This document shows positions 1 through 11,663 of a stretch of 64,000 nucleotides of DNA, in pieces (the stretch's first letter is position 1; every line of letters begins with the position of its first letter). Both the position numbers and the translations under genes were made by a program. The notes beneath the pieces were generated by a model. That model was not told the origin of the DNA. It worked only from the letters and a program-made list of their open reading frames with translations, and ran no database searches. Origin of the DNA: Paraspadella gotoi (taxonomy: Eukaryota; Chaetognatha); NCBI GenBank assembly GCA_051294375.1, contig CM119269.1, positions 708,272-772,271 on the forward strand, written 5' to 3'.

Positions 1-431
1 TGAAGTTGATTGAGTGATTGAGTTGCCGTCTCACGTGGACGGAGTTGCTTGACTTAGTCTCCCGATCTCTTTTTCTTTTTTATTTTCCTTTTTTGTTCAC
101 GTTTATTGTTGACATAAGATATTTCTGCAACCATTCCCGCAATTATTTGTTTGCTCTGTTTTCTTTTCAAGAAAAAAAAATTATATTTCTTAGTTACAGA
201 TATCGCAATTCATTAAATTAATGAATAAATCTTAATTGTCCTGAGCTCCGAAAAGGTTTGCGGATAATACAATTAAATCTTGTATTGGATGTCAAATCAT
301 ATAGCTTTATTCCGGAAAAACCAGTTAATTTTTAAATCCAGTCTTCGCATGATTTCAAAATACGTAGTTAAAATTTGTCAGTTGGCTAAAAATCGAATGA
401 CTCGGCACTCTTAAAATACTCAGAAACCCAC

Positions 432-455
432 CTTGAGTTCTACGACGTCAGCCAT
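432..455 (-). CDS. first coding exon of an unidentified minus-strand gene (partial)
   Basis: An ATG at 455-453 opens eight codons (MADVVELK) that end at a good splice donor (AAG followed by GTGGGT, reading downward from 431). The stretch just upstream (470-870) is GC-rich compared with its surroundings and carries ETS and YY1-like sites, as expected for a housekeeping promoter driving this strand. No following exon is convincing between 431 and 1, so the rest of the gene probably lies outside the window. The product cannot be named from eight residues. A longer overlapping 62-codon frame (636-448) is less likely because it ignores the donor. Confidence 0.35.
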
Positions 456-739
456 TTCTTGTCCGCATTGTAGTTACAACAATTAATCTCAGGGCGTGGC
501 CCGGTGCGGCGAGGAGTCGCCGAGAGAGAAATACAGAGCGAGCAATTAAAACGGCTCCTAGCGCGTTAAAGATTTTTGGAGTTCTCCCCTTGAGAGAGCT
601 AGAGGCTAACGCTATAGCTGTGGCGAGGATCAACATTCAACAAGCGAGGGGCGACAGAAGCGCTGGCAAAGGTTGTTGTCTACTGGCCGGAGCCAAATCC
701 GCATCGACGCTGCTCCGCCGCGTCTGCCAGAGCATCGCA

Positions 740-775
740 TATAGGCAGCCGGCGCCATCTTCCGGACGCTGGCGC
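740..775 (-). promoter_or_regulatory. YY1-like and ETS-like promoter motifs
   Basis: The minus strand reads CCGGAAGATGGCGCC at 765-751. This overlaps an ETS core (CCGGAAG) with a YY1-type core (AAGATGGCG). It lies about 300 bp upstream of the ATG at 455 in the same orientation, inside a locally GC-rich patch. No TATA box is obvious. Function is inferred from motif and position only. Confidence 0.35.
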
Positions 776-1591
776 CGAGATTTGAAAACCCGAAATGTTA
801 AACTTAAAGAGACGCAAATTTCCCTCATTTTTTTTAAACTAACATAAGTTGGAAAAAAAAATAGAAAGACCAAAAGTGTATCAAAAGTAACCAGTTATTA
901 TAGTAAAACGCATTACGTCCAACTCATATTCGTTTTTATTTAGCTAGCGAGCATCTTAACGACGGGGAAAAACGCAGAAAACCTATTTAATCTAGATATG
1001 TATTAGCTTGCTGTAAATTATCTACAATGCTCTTTTGTTTGGGATACACAAGCCTTTCTATCTCAAAGCTACCTTACATTCAGAATGTGTTTCTCATATG
1101 AAGTAAAATGAAAAAGTAATAGGGCACATTTGAAAGCATTTTTGTACGTCCTAATTAAAATAAAGAAGAAATTCACAACCAATGATGTCAAAAAACTACA
1201 ACTAGACATGCGGTCCGTCGCGAGATCAACGATTTTCCGCGGGGTTAGGCGAAGAATTCTCAAGATCTTAACGCTCTCTACCGAATAACATAGGTTGTAA
1301 AATATCAGGAAAAAAAGAAAAATTAAAATATTGAAATCGATATTCGTTTGGGGGGGGGGAGAGAAGAAGTCGTTACCGGGTAGCGGAAGAGGAGTCAGTC
1401 CTGATAGAATAATAACAAAAAGGAGGAGGAGTCAGTCCTGATAGAAAGATATCAAAAAGGATAGGAATTGGGAAAAAAATGTTGACAAGTATTGAAGAGT
1501 CGTGAAGACTTAAATGGATGGGGACAAAGGGTTGAGGGAATAATCCAGGATGAAGTTGGCTGAAAAGAAGTTGGAGCCTCTCGTCTCGATC

Positions 1592-3606
1592 TCAATCAAC
1601 TCTTTCTTCGAATTTCCAATCGGATTTCTTTCGGTGCGACTTCCAAGTTTTCGGCGGAAGTTGGGGAACCGGATCGTCGGGAGTCGGCGAATCCGATAAG
1701 ATTCCGCATGCTGTGGTATTTATATTTTATATTAGATAATGAATTAGTTAATATACATATTAATATATATACTTTTACCCGAGGGAAACTCAAATTTGGG
1801 ATTGTCGAAGACAGAGGGCGTGGTGGAGTGGGCAGGAGGATTGTGATGGGGAATCGAAGAGTGTGGCGGCAGAGTGAGCGGGGTGAGGGCACCGGGCGTC
1901 AATGGTAACGCCATCTCGGGCGGAAAGAAAGTTCGTGACGTGTAACGCCGATTTAAACTAGGGGGATGACTAGAGCCACTAAAAACGTAAAAGATGAAAA
2001 AAAAAAAAAAATTAGTTCAGATCTCCCTAACCATATTTCAGTTTTTAATAAACATTCAATAAATGTTGGACCTGGAGTTGAGGTTTCTCGAGTTGCCCGA
2101 CGCAGAGGAGGACACGGTGGCTGGAGGGATCGCCAGAGGAGACGTTTGAGCGCTGAATAACGGATATAAAATAGTCATCATGATAAACTCTCATTGATGA
2201 ATATAAAAAAAAATTAACGTCTCGAACTTCCAAGAAGTTAATTCAGTGACGATTAATAAAGTGTTAGAAAAATGATACCTGTTGAGGAAGGTGGGCGACG
2301 AATTCGAGTTGGGAAGATTGACGACGGGAGAGGGAGGAGGCGGGGGAAAGCTCCCACCGGAAATTGGAGGAAGTCTCGGAACGAGAGCCTGACCATAATT
2401 ACATGTTTATATCTCCTAATGTAATCCCTTTTGATTTTTTGGTACTTATAATACACGTATACGTTATATTATTATTAAAAGTCTAAATAAAAGAGTTCGA
2501 ATGTTACCCCAGAGGCGGCGCGCGAATGGGTCCGGGTGTTGGCGCTGCGAGGTGGAAGGGGAGGGACCACGTCTGAGGAGGGGGGCAAGCGAGGCGGGAG
2601 AAGGGGTGGGGTCCTGGGAGCATCCGCGAGTTCGACGGCCCCGGGGTCAGGAAGAGCCTAAATTTTATTTGTATGTTTTAAATAAAATTTTTTAAAGAAT
2701 CTGACAATTTTATTTTAAACCGTGTAGCTTATTCAATATATATCCAAATTGTCGCAATATCAGACCAACAAATAATACAAATTTAGTCATATACATTATA
2801 TCATGTACATTATTCGCTCAGAACTTTTTCAATTTCTTACGTTAGGTTCTAGATGGAGAGTGAGCAAACTTACCTCACGTCTTCTCGGCGGCAACGACGG
2901 AGGTGGGGCTTGGATCGAAGACGATGACATTACAGTCGGGGACAAGGGTGGGCCGTTGCTGAAACAAGTTGCGGAGGTGGAGAGAAAATATCAAGTTTTT
3001 TAGTAATTCAAAACCTCACAACCGGTTAACTCACATCGAGCTGTTGAAGATAGTATTGGAGCCGACGCCGACCGGAGACTGCAGTGGGGAATCGTGATTA
3101 GAGTGGGTTGACGATGGCGTGGTACAACTCCCCGACGAAGCGCCACCTCCGCCACCCCCAACACTTGCACCGACTTTGGGGCGCCGAGGAGGGATTGGCG
3201 GTGGTTGAAGAACTGGGACCGCTGCTGCATTTTCTGTCAAAGAATAACACAATATGCCAACCAATGTTAGTAAACAAGGCGTGGAAAAATGGGGAAGGAA
3301 ATGAGAGAGAGAGAGAGAATTCAAGTTTGAAAGGTGAGAGTGAGAGATTTACTGACCATTGGTAGTGTCCAGTCCTGGAACTGAACGATTGGCACTGTGG
3401 TGAAAAGAAGCTCCGGACCCACGATTAAGAAGCGCCAACCCACCCGGAGAAAGAGGTGAAGGTAAAGGGGTCGTGGCGGGGGTTGAAGGCGTCGACGACG
3501 CATGATTCGGCGACGCCGGAGAATCTCCCTCCTCCTCGTGCAGGCGGGTGAACGTAAAGACTTGGCCGGCTCCGCCGCCGCCGCCCGCTCGAATTTTGAG
3601 ATCGGC
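1592..3606 (-). CDS. Sos: Sos proline-rich C-terminal tail exons
   Basis: Exons 20-27 encode a disordered tail with at least three PxxPxR-type SH3 ligands: [10 protein letters not shown] (exon 21), [10 protein letters not shown] (exon 22) and [10 protein letters not shown] (exon 23). These are the sites that bind the SH3 domains of Grb2/Drk. The last exon ends in [14 protein letters not shown], matching the KLPPKTYKRE end of vertebrate SOS1, which fixes the true stop at 1594-1592. Exon 20 is open in the frame containing [18 protein letters not shown], but this frame is not in phase with exon 19. That implies a one-base error, perhaps in its GGC run, or a missed micro-exon. An apparent stop after exon 25 (2060-2058) is avoided by splicing at 2071 to 1957. 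Confidence 0.85.
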
Positions 3607-6600
3607 CTAAGAGAGGTCAAAGGTGAATGGCATATGGCATGTACCGTAAGTATTACCGACCAGTCCTGACACAAAATATACCTTTGGACTTGTGGGGTCG
3701 AATTCCGGGTGACTTGAGGTCGACGCCGAACCGCGGCGGAAAAACTGCGGCGGCGTCGGCGCCGCGCGGCTCCACCTCCGTGGATTTGGTGTAGAGGTAA
3801 TCGTCGAATTCCTTTTCGCTCATTTCTCCCAACGGATTCAAATTTTTCAAGTACTCTTGAATATAAGGTTCGTCTTGCAGACAGTAGCGTTGGTTCTGGT
3901 ATTGCTGAATTTCCGCCGTTATTTCAGATATTTTTCGCCGTTTGCTGAAGTTGATCAGATTAGAATCCGAACGAAGAAAGTCTGAGAAATTTTGTGAAAA
4001 AAATTTATTATTTACTTCGTACTTAATATTACTATTTAAATTCAGCAAGATTTGTCTGTTAGACCAAATGGAACTCACTAGTAGAGCGTAGTGAAAGTTA
4101 CGTATAAAAATTTTAAAAGTTAATTATAAACAGTGAATATTAATTTATAAAAAATATTTATTTTGTCTTTTAATTTTCGCGTTAGGCTATATTTATATAC
4201 AGTATTATCCTTATAAAATCATAAAATTTCAAAATAATCTTTTTCTAATTTTGATGACAGATTTAAATTATTTGTCAAAAGTTGATGAAAGAAAATTTAA
4301 ATCATTTTAAAAAATTCTTCCATTATGTGGGTTAAAAATTTAAAAATCTAAATTTAATGTATAAAAATGTAATGGGCCTAATCAGTTTAAAATATACATT
4401 TTTCTGATTTTTTATTTTTAAAAAGAGTTAAATTTCTTTTTGATCAGCTTTTTAAGACAAATCCGAATCTATAAAAAAATTCTAACAAACTATTTATGAA
4501 ATTTTAATATTCATAGGATTAATACTATGTATTTAAATATAGCCCATTGCGTAAATTTCAAAATTTATAAGACAATTTTTTTCTACATTAATGTTTAATA
4601 GTACCATGTTGTTAAATTTCTCAGTTTTAGAATTTGAATTAAAGTAAAATATAGAAGTTTGACTTGGCTTTACTCTCACCAGGGTTTCCCTCCTCAATGT
4701 GGTTAATATTGGAAAGGTACATCCCGAAGAATGGAACAACGGGAGGATTAATGGAGCGGAGGCGTTCCATGTACTTCCGGTAGTGATTGTCGTTGAGTTC
4801 GACGGCGTCTTGCAGGGCACGCCAAAGAAGGGCGTGATCCCGAGTGATCCGGGCGAACGTGTGCTTCAATCTGCATTCGAGAGAAAGGATACGGGGATTT
4901 AAATTCATAATACATTAACAATATTTGAAATGGTACGAAATAAAGTGTATACCGGTAGACTGGAGAAGAATTCATAGCGGCAACCACCTCCAATACACCG
5001 TTGAAGTTGTTTAGTTCAAGGAAGACGACCATCATCTCGAGAATCCGCGCCATCGACGCCACGCGTTCTTGGAAGTTTTCGGCCTCAACGACATTTCGTT
5101 TGTACCATTGGATGAGTGTATTCGTATAACACACCAACCTGAACGGTGATTAGAAAATCGATCGATTCGGGTTAGGTCATCGGCTTACTATTAAAGGAAT
5201 ACTCGTAAAATCTTTTTTCAAGGAAATTTCAAATTAAAATATGGTATGTGGTACCTCAACAAATTGGGAGAGTTGGAGTCTTTGTTTTCTTTTTGCCAGG
5301 CGCAGCCGATAAGTTCGGATGGCTTGACGGCTCGATAAAGTTTTGACTGGATGAGCGTGATCTGTCGCGCCATCTCCACCGGATGTAGGGTAATTATGTT
5401 AAAATCCGACGGATTTCTAGTAGAAATAATAAATTAAAAGTTATCTGCTGCAAATGTTATTTGTCTTCAAACCCAAAGGTCCGGGGTCGCACCCCGGTAG
5501 CCCGCAGCCGCCTCGCAGTTAATCGGGACGGGACACGTTGCCCGCCACTTGCATGGTGCTACAGCGGACTGGGGCAGGGACTGCTTATTAATGAACGATT
5601 TATAAAATAATTGATAATCATTAATTCATAATTGTCTTTAGTAAACATTTGACAGTTTCATACAATTCAAAACATTAGGATCCTCTAAACACAAAGATGC
5701 TCACTTAGTAAGATGCCATTCTATCGTGGGTGGATGAGTCTCGAACGTAATATTGAAATCACCCTGATCGGTCATTTCGCATCGACGTTGGATAATCTTT
5801 GAGATGGAGTGGATCCACTTGGACATCGACTTTCCTTTCCGACTGTTTATGAACTCCAACAACCTGATTTTCCGAAAGTAAATTGGTTGTAAATGGTAAA
5901 ACTAAAGGGAGAATACTATAGATTAAAATAAATCCATCGGCTTTGTCTCACTTGTGGAGGAGCGTCTCGTCTCTCTCGAAATCGTAAAAGTGCTCGTCGA
6001 CCCAGTGGCGTATCACGTTGAGCACGCGCAGCTGTACCGGCTGTACGTACTCTTTGCGGAATCTCTTTGAAGAAGCGTTTGTGCTGTGGTCGGCGTCGAC
6101 TCGGGAGAGGCCTTCAACGCTCAACGCTTCGAGGTCGTTGTCGGAGTGGGGGAGGGGAATGCTGTTGAAGAGAAGGGAAAGGCGAGAATGTATGTTTACG
6201 ACAATTAGTCTAATTATACTCACAAAAATTAAGGATCCTACTTGAATCTCTGAATAAGAAGCTCGAGCAGTTGACCCGGACTGCAAAATGATCTGTAGGT
6301 AGTCAAAAAGGTTCGCACGAATTTGGGACTGGCGTAAAGATGGTACGTAAGGCGTTCTACCAACTGTGGGTGCAAAGAAATTTTTGTTTTATATTAATTT
6401 TAATTGAATTTTAAATCCAGTTTTTTTCTCGGATTGACCTTGAGCAACGTTCCGCCTCGGACAACAGGGTTTCCACCAGAGGTTTGATCAGGTTCAAAGA
6501 CGATGTTCGTGTCGGAATCTTCCTCGGCGTAAGGATAGATCTAGCAAAAATAGAAATGGGACGGCGTCGAACAATTGCTTCGCAAAGGCAATCCACTTTT

Positions 6601-9600
6601 CTAGCTTCTTGAAAAATACCAAAACTGAGGGAAGCTGCAAAGGATGCGCCTTTTCCTCCTCTGCCAATTTCCCCTCCAACATCCGCTCCAGCATAGGCCG
6701 CGTTTGTAACGCTGTAAGCGTTGCCATCCAGTGACTCTTTTCTTCTGCCGTCTGGAAATAAAAGAAAAACAATCATAACTCGATTTTATTCCAAATCAAT
6801 AAGCAATTTGACACTCGATGATATGACAATCATTATGCTACCTTAGCGCAAAGGACAATGGCGTCCCAGTCGGCGCCTCCCTTGATGAGACTGGTGTCGC
6901 CGTCTCGAACGGCGTCGCGAATCCCGTTGAAGGTGTCGCCAGTGCGACTGCGCGCTCGCTCACCAACATGCGGCCCGCGCCGCGTAGACAGGACGAAGGC
7001 GTGACGAACGTCGTCCGTGTCTTCGCGGTCCGTCACGTCCAAGCGTCGGATAAAGTATTTCTTTTTCAGTCTTGAGTAAGGGAAGAGAAAGATTAATATT
7101 TGAAATGGAAAGGAAATGAAACATCAAAACTAATGTTGGTTTAAATTCATACTAGATTTTTTTCTCGGCCATTTTACACAAGATCAAGAGTTGAAAAAAA
7201 TTATTGTTCGATCTACCTGAATTCAGGGGCCGGAGCGGTAGAGCCTGACACCACGGCTGACATCTTCCTGGTAGTTTTTTCGTTCTGCTTACAAAGAACG
7301 AGCACACTATCGAAGAGGAAGGCATATCGCTCGCTGGTCTCGTTCGTTTCCCCTTTGCTGAACATGGCGCGAGTTCCGACGCCTAGCGTCGGAAAAGCAA
7401 CAAATAACATTTTATTCTTTAATGACCTCGCTTTTAAAACAACTGATGCAACTCAAACAACACACCTTTTCCCATAACCTTCCACAACTTTCCCTCGACC
7501 AACAGCTCGTGACAGCAGGCCTGCAACTCTTTGCCCTCCCAACCCTCGATTTTTCTTTGAATCTCGTTCATTTTCTGAACGGCCGCCTTTCGATCGCGAA
7601 TGTGGCCCTGTTGAATGGTGAAGGAAGTATTAAGACATTTTCCGAATAAAATGTAAGAATTAAGCCGACAAAAAGTTTTAACTTATGAACCTGAAAACGC
7701 AGAGAGTTTTCCCAGTGCTTCCTTAACTGAGGCATTTCATGTTTGGTGCAGACTCTCGTCAGCTTTGAGTGGAGCGGCGACAAAATGCCTTTCACTTGGT
7801 TGAGAGTTTCTCGGTCCTCTTCGTCCTCGGTCAGCTCCACGAAGGTCTTGAGGACGTCCATGTAGTGAAAAAAGTGATAAATGGGACCCAGAAGCAACTT
7901 TGGGAGGACGTACTTGACAGCGTCTCTGCGGAAAAAAATTTTCGCATTAAGAGTCATCGAAAAAAGAATACACTTGTCGAAGATTATTTACTTGAAGCCT
8001 TTGCCCGCCGAGCTCAGGGTTCGCACGACTTCCGACTTTCCGAGTATCTCTTGCAAACGATTCATCGTCTCCGGCTGAAGCACATCCTCGGCGTAGCGGA
8101 CGAACACGTCGAATTCAGCGCCCTCGGCCATCTCCATGAAACATGTCCCGACCTACGTTTGAGAGGCTCAAGTTAACAACCGATATAACTAATTAATAGT
8201 CAATGATTACTTCAAAACCTTTAAAAATCTGAGAATAAAAAAGTAGATTGAAGACCCGAAATAATTGTATTTAAACTTCAGCTCGAACCTGTGGGACGGA
8301 AGGCACAGAGTTCTCGCTCGTCATTTCCATCATGTCTTCAAGAAGGCCGTGGAAGTTGACGACAGACGCATGAACGTCTTGAATGTCCCCAAAAACTTGG
8401 TCGACGTCACTTTCAGTGACTCCGTGGCATCTCAAGGACATGAAGGCCGATCGAAACACCTTGATGATCATGTTGAGGTCGCGGATGTGTTGCTCCTCCT
8501 CCAAAACGAACTCCTTAACATTTTCCTCGTAAGTGAGAGAGGTTCGTTTTCCAACAGTTCCTTCCTCCGAAATAAAAGAGAAATCCACGTCCTCCTCGTT
8601 CAAAAGATCCTGCAAAGATCAAGAAAACATTTTTGGTTTTTTTGGTTTTTGCTTTTTAAATGAAGTCAACGTGGATTAGAATTGTATCCACCTGAATGAT
8701 ATGATCGGAATGCAGGGCGACTTTGACGTCGACGAAATCAACTCGCGTGTGACGGATGTTCTTCGCATATTTGACCACGAGTTTCCAGATGTCAGCAGCC
8801 ATATATTCCATGACGGAAACGAGAAAGCTTAAAACCTTAAAATGAAATTAAAATTAGTAAGGTGCTGGCGGTATATTCACACGCCTCACGTCCACCATCC
8901 GTCAGCCAAATCCATTGGCTCAGAGGGGAACACACCATCCCAGGCGTAGTGTTCCATCCACAGTCCTAACGACTTCCCTCTGCGTTGGCAAAGCGAGACC
9001 GTCCTAGGGTAACCGCGCCAGTGACTGGAGGCGTCACTGAGGGTCGGAAGCCCCAAAGCCAACAGTGAGATGCCCCATCCCAATGGGCATCACAGGCAAC
9101 CCGGCTGTTGCCATAAGTGGTGAGCCCTACTATCGAACACGCAACCTTCTTCAGGGTACGCTACGACAAACGCCTATGCCCTGCGACTTCGGGTACGCTA
9201 CGACAAACGCCTATGCCCTGCGGGTACGCTACGACAAACGCCTATGCCCCTGGGTACGCTACGACAAACGCCTATGCCCCCACAACTTGCGCTCTCTCTC
9301 TCTCTCCCACTATGGTAACAGTCTTGTCAGACACCTCTCAGGCTTGAGGAACCTGAGTGATGTCTTGGCCCGGGGATCCTGTGGCGTATATTCACACCGC
9401 CTCACGTCCACCATCCGTCAGCCAAATCCATTGGCTCAGAGGGGAACACACCATCCCAGGCGTAGTGTTCCATCCACAGTCCTAACGACTTCCCTCTGCG
9501 TTGGCAAAGCGAGACCGTCCTAGGTAACCGGCCAGTGACTGGAGGCGTCACTGAGGGTCGGAAGCCCCAAAGCCAACAGTGAGATGCCCCTCCAATGGGC

Positions 9601-10474
9601 ATCACAGGCAACCCGGCTGTTTCCATAAAGGATTCATTTTAATAAAATACATTTTTTGCTAACGGAAGCTTATGGTCAGTTGCGTTACTTGCGTGTCGAT
9701 GCGGTCGCCCGGGAACTCTTTTTGCAGCGCAGTCGATAGAGAGTCCAAGGGGACGGAGCTTGCCTTGGATTTGGAACCACCCCCTTTTTGGCGCCCGTTC
9801 CTTTTTCGCTAAAACAAGACAAGATGGGCAAGATAATGTAGCGGGGAAATACTTTTATAGTTTATATTTATTCCTCCACAAAAAAAAAAAAACCTTCAGA
9901 CGCAAGGAAGCATCATCGATGACGAGTTGATCGAGCGGCGCCGGAAAAATACGCCGAATCGTTTCTTTAACTCTTTCACAGAAGATGGAAATCCTCGGCC
10001 CGCTTGAGGAGAGGACGCGACGGGCCCGCCGGCGATGACCCCGGGGTTTGCAGAATTTTCGCCAAGATCTTGTAGACGAGGCGTTCCAGCTCGTCGATGA
10101 CATTCTCTGGAACTTCGATCGACGCCTGGAGGTTGCTCACGATCTTTTTCAACACATCTCGAAAAATTCCTGCAGTGTACGTGGAAAACTCGGTAAAGAA
10201 TAATAGCAAAAACTTGCAAAAAAAATGTCAGGTTACCGCGAGGAAAATTGATTGCGGGGCTGTGATGGTGATGATGTTCGGAAGCCAGAGACAAAGAAGA
10301 ACCAGCGAAGGATCCGCCAAAACTCGACGCACCCAAGGAGGCCGTCGTCGGCCCATGGTAAACGTGAGGGGGAAAATGATGGTTCAAGGGGTTGTGGTGG
10401 TGACCCGGAGGTGGTTCCATGATTCGCCGAGGAACATGGTCGCTGGAAACCAAAAAGGCTGCGATGCTGGTCAT
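1592..10474 (-). CDS. Sos: Son of sevenless (SOS) Ras guanine nucleotide exchange factor, complete, 27 exons
   Basis: SOS is the cytosolic exchange factor that Grb2/Drk brings to activated receptor tyrosine kinases; it loads GTP on Ras, and its DH-PH part can act on Rac. Exons, 5' to 3' on the minus strand: 10474-10237, 10169-9894, 9808-9689, 8835-8692, 8609-8289, 8152-7992, 7925-7691, 7607-7466, 7382-7217, 7070-6842, 6751-6626, 6540-6439, 6363-6242, 6161-5952, 5863-5705, 5416-5255, 5138-4953, 4870-4680, 3981-3682, 3606-3357, 3233-3035, 2958-2874, 2657-2508, 2388-2279, 2152-2072, 1957-1779, 1710-1592. Phases agree at all junctions except inside exon 2 and at exon 19/20. The product is about 1575 residues, close to Drosophila Sos. 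The start ATG has an in-frame TGA nine bases upstream. Order: histone fold ~80-247, DH ~255-460, PH ~490-700, REM ~710-860, CDC25 ~890-1160, proline-rich tail to the end. Confidence 0.95.
3682..6540 (-). CDS. Sos: Sos catalytic core: REM and CDC25 (RasGEF) domain exons
   Basis: Exons 12-19. The REM domain carries [20 protein letters not shown] and [20 protein letters not shown], both near-identical to SOS1. The CDC25 domain starts around [16 protein letters not shown] and holds the helical-hairpin and Ras-binding sequences [20 protein letters not shown] and [16 protein letters not shown]. It closes with [20 protein letters not shown]. No catalytic segment is missing and all exon phases match through 3682. 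It is predicted to be a fully active Ras exchange factor; the call rests on direct recognition of conserved SOS sequence. Confidence 0.95.
5474..5592 (+). repeat. SINE-like dispersed repeat, copy 1 (in Sos intron 15)
   Basis: This GC-rich patch stands out from the AT-rich intron. It begins AAAGGTCCGGGGTCGCACCCCGG, close to a pol III B box, and ends near GGGACTGCTTATTAATG. A second diverged copy lies at 21652-21768 with the same order of blocks (AAAGGTCCGGGGT, CCGGTxGCC, GGGACGGG, ACTGCTTA). A tRNA-derived SINE is the likeliest explanation; an A box is not clear. Confidence 0.5.
6626..10474 (-). CDS. Sos: Sos N-terminal part: histone fold, DH and PH domain exons
   Basis: Exons 1-11. Exon 1 gives a His/Pro-rich leader absent from human SOS1. 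Exons 2-4 form the tandem histone fold: [17 protein letters not shown] aligns with SOS1 ERVQKSFPHPIDKW, and [20 protein letters not shown] aligns with [20 protein letters not shown]. Exons 5-8 form the DH domain, including [17 protein letters not shown] and [18 protein letters not shown]. Exons 8-11 form the PH domain, including [16 protein letters not shown] and the closing [19 protein letters not shown]. The histone fold and PH clamp the allosteric Ras site in known SOS structures. Exon 2 does not stay in one frame unless 37 bases (10039-10003) are removed or a base is corrected. Confidence 0.93.
8863..9628. mobile_element. TRIM-like element: two ~248-bp direct repeats around a short internal array
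   Basis: Nearly identical direct repeats occupy about 8863-9116 and 9381-9628, separated by about 265 bp. If the repeats run from TG to CA they look like LTRs (ends ...GGCTGTTGCCA and ...GGCTGTTTCCA). The bases beside them (TAAGG before, TAAAGG after) resemble an imperfect target-site duplication. The internal part holds no coding capacity but four tandem ~30-bp units (9155-9280). It sits in the Sos intron between exons 3 and 4. Primer-binding and polypurine sites are not convincing, so the class is tentative. Confidence 0.5.
9155..9280 (+). repeat. four tandem ~30-bp repeats inside the TRIM-like element
   Basis: The unit GGGTACGCTACGACAAACGC, followed by CTATGCCC and a short variable tail, is repeated four times head to tail. 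The first unit has a 7-bp longer tail. There are no unique spacers, so it is a minisatellite rather than a CRISPR array. Confidence 0.85.
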
Positions 10475-11460
10475 TCTACGTCACCTACGTAGGAAGAAGA
10501 TTTAAATTCAGTTTTAAAAGCCATTAGCCAAGTAACAGAATTCATTTATTTATTCATTAATAATGAGGTTGGCAAATTATATTCTAATTACATCTTTAAT
10601 TAAACAATATAAAATTTTACCTTTTATTTTCCCATAATCGATGACAACAGATCCCGCGTTCAGCGTCCAAACTTTTCACATAGTGGCACAATTTTTTTTT
10701 TTTGCCTTTCAGTTCATATTGAGAAATATTTCACATGGTATTTTATTTACAGTCACAGCCGAATATAAGAACATCAAGGTGCTTAGCACTACTAAAATAT
10801 AGTATTTAAAAAATATAGATAAGGAATGATGAATGAAAAAACAAAAGTAAAACTAACCAAATAATCTGCTTAAATTTATAATTCAATAACTGTAAATTTA
10901 GTTAACTGAAACATAAGGTAATGCTTTAAACTACGCAACAACCACTATATTGGAAGGTGGAAATAAATCTGAAATAAATCTGATCGGAGTTTCATGAAAA
11001 CTGTGCCAAAATAGACAAGGAGTTGATCAGATTACATTTTAAAGGTTATGTACACATGATTTGAAGCGAACCTTATGACTAATATTTTTTATGACCAAAA
11101 AGTTGCGCGCAATGAATTAAGGTAGGGAGACAATATCAGATCATCATATCATATCGAGCCTTATTGGTTATTTCTCTCCAAAATCATGCTCAGAAAATTT
11201 AACCTTTATCAACGAAAATATTTAAAACAAATTAGTCTGTTATTTTTGTCGTTAATATTACATAAAAAAACCAAAACCACATATATAACTCCGAGAAGTT
11301 CATATGTAGGCGAGTTTTAATTCGTAAGTTGTTTTCGTTTATTTTTTGTTATTGCTTCATTATGAAAACAAAATTATAATTATAATTGGTAAATTTTCTA
11401 ACCCTATAAGAAACTGGGTCATACCCTATTTTTAAAATAATACAAAAGGTCAAATAGGTT

Positions 11461-11663
11461 TTAAATTCTGGTCGTCACCGTCCCGGAAATTATATTTATT
11501 GACTGAGTTTGAGGTTGCATTGTGACGACCCTTTGCTGCTGCTGAGTCTGTTGTTGCTGTGGCTGCTGCTGTAAGTTGGTCATAGTTGTTAATGTATGAA
11601 TAGCGGGCTTGGTATCTTGCTGCTGGGTCGATGTTCCACCATTCAAGATGTTGAAACCGTTGC
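11461..11663 (-). CDS. candidate alternative Q-rich last exon of NF-YA
   Basis: A minus-strand terminal exon starts after a TCCTCCAG acceptor (11664-11665) and stays open to a TAA at 11463-11461. It encodes NGFNILNGGTSTQQQDTKP followed by a Q-rich stretch (QQQPQQQQTQQQQ) and the end GTVTTRI. It begins with two bases of a split codon, so it needs an upstream exon ending in phase 1. The last NF-YA exon has an internal donor at 14120/14121 (CACCAAG|GTTCCA) that is phase 1 and downstream of the whole DNA-binding core. That splice would replace the short C terminus by a Q-rich one. It could instead be the end of a separate gene. Confidence 0.45.

Noticed and set aside
448-636. 62-codon frame MLILATAIALAS...
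   Set aside because: Overlaps a more plausible short first exon in another frame; hydrophobic start alone is not enough.
2045-2071. Sos stop after exon 25 with a nearby ATTAAA
   Set aside because: Splicing at 2071 to 1957 continues in phase to the conserved PQLPPKTWK end; the stop could at most serve a short isoform.
9155-9280. Repeat array that might suggest CRISPR
   Set aside because: Units are directly tandem with no unique spacers, in a eukaryotic intron.
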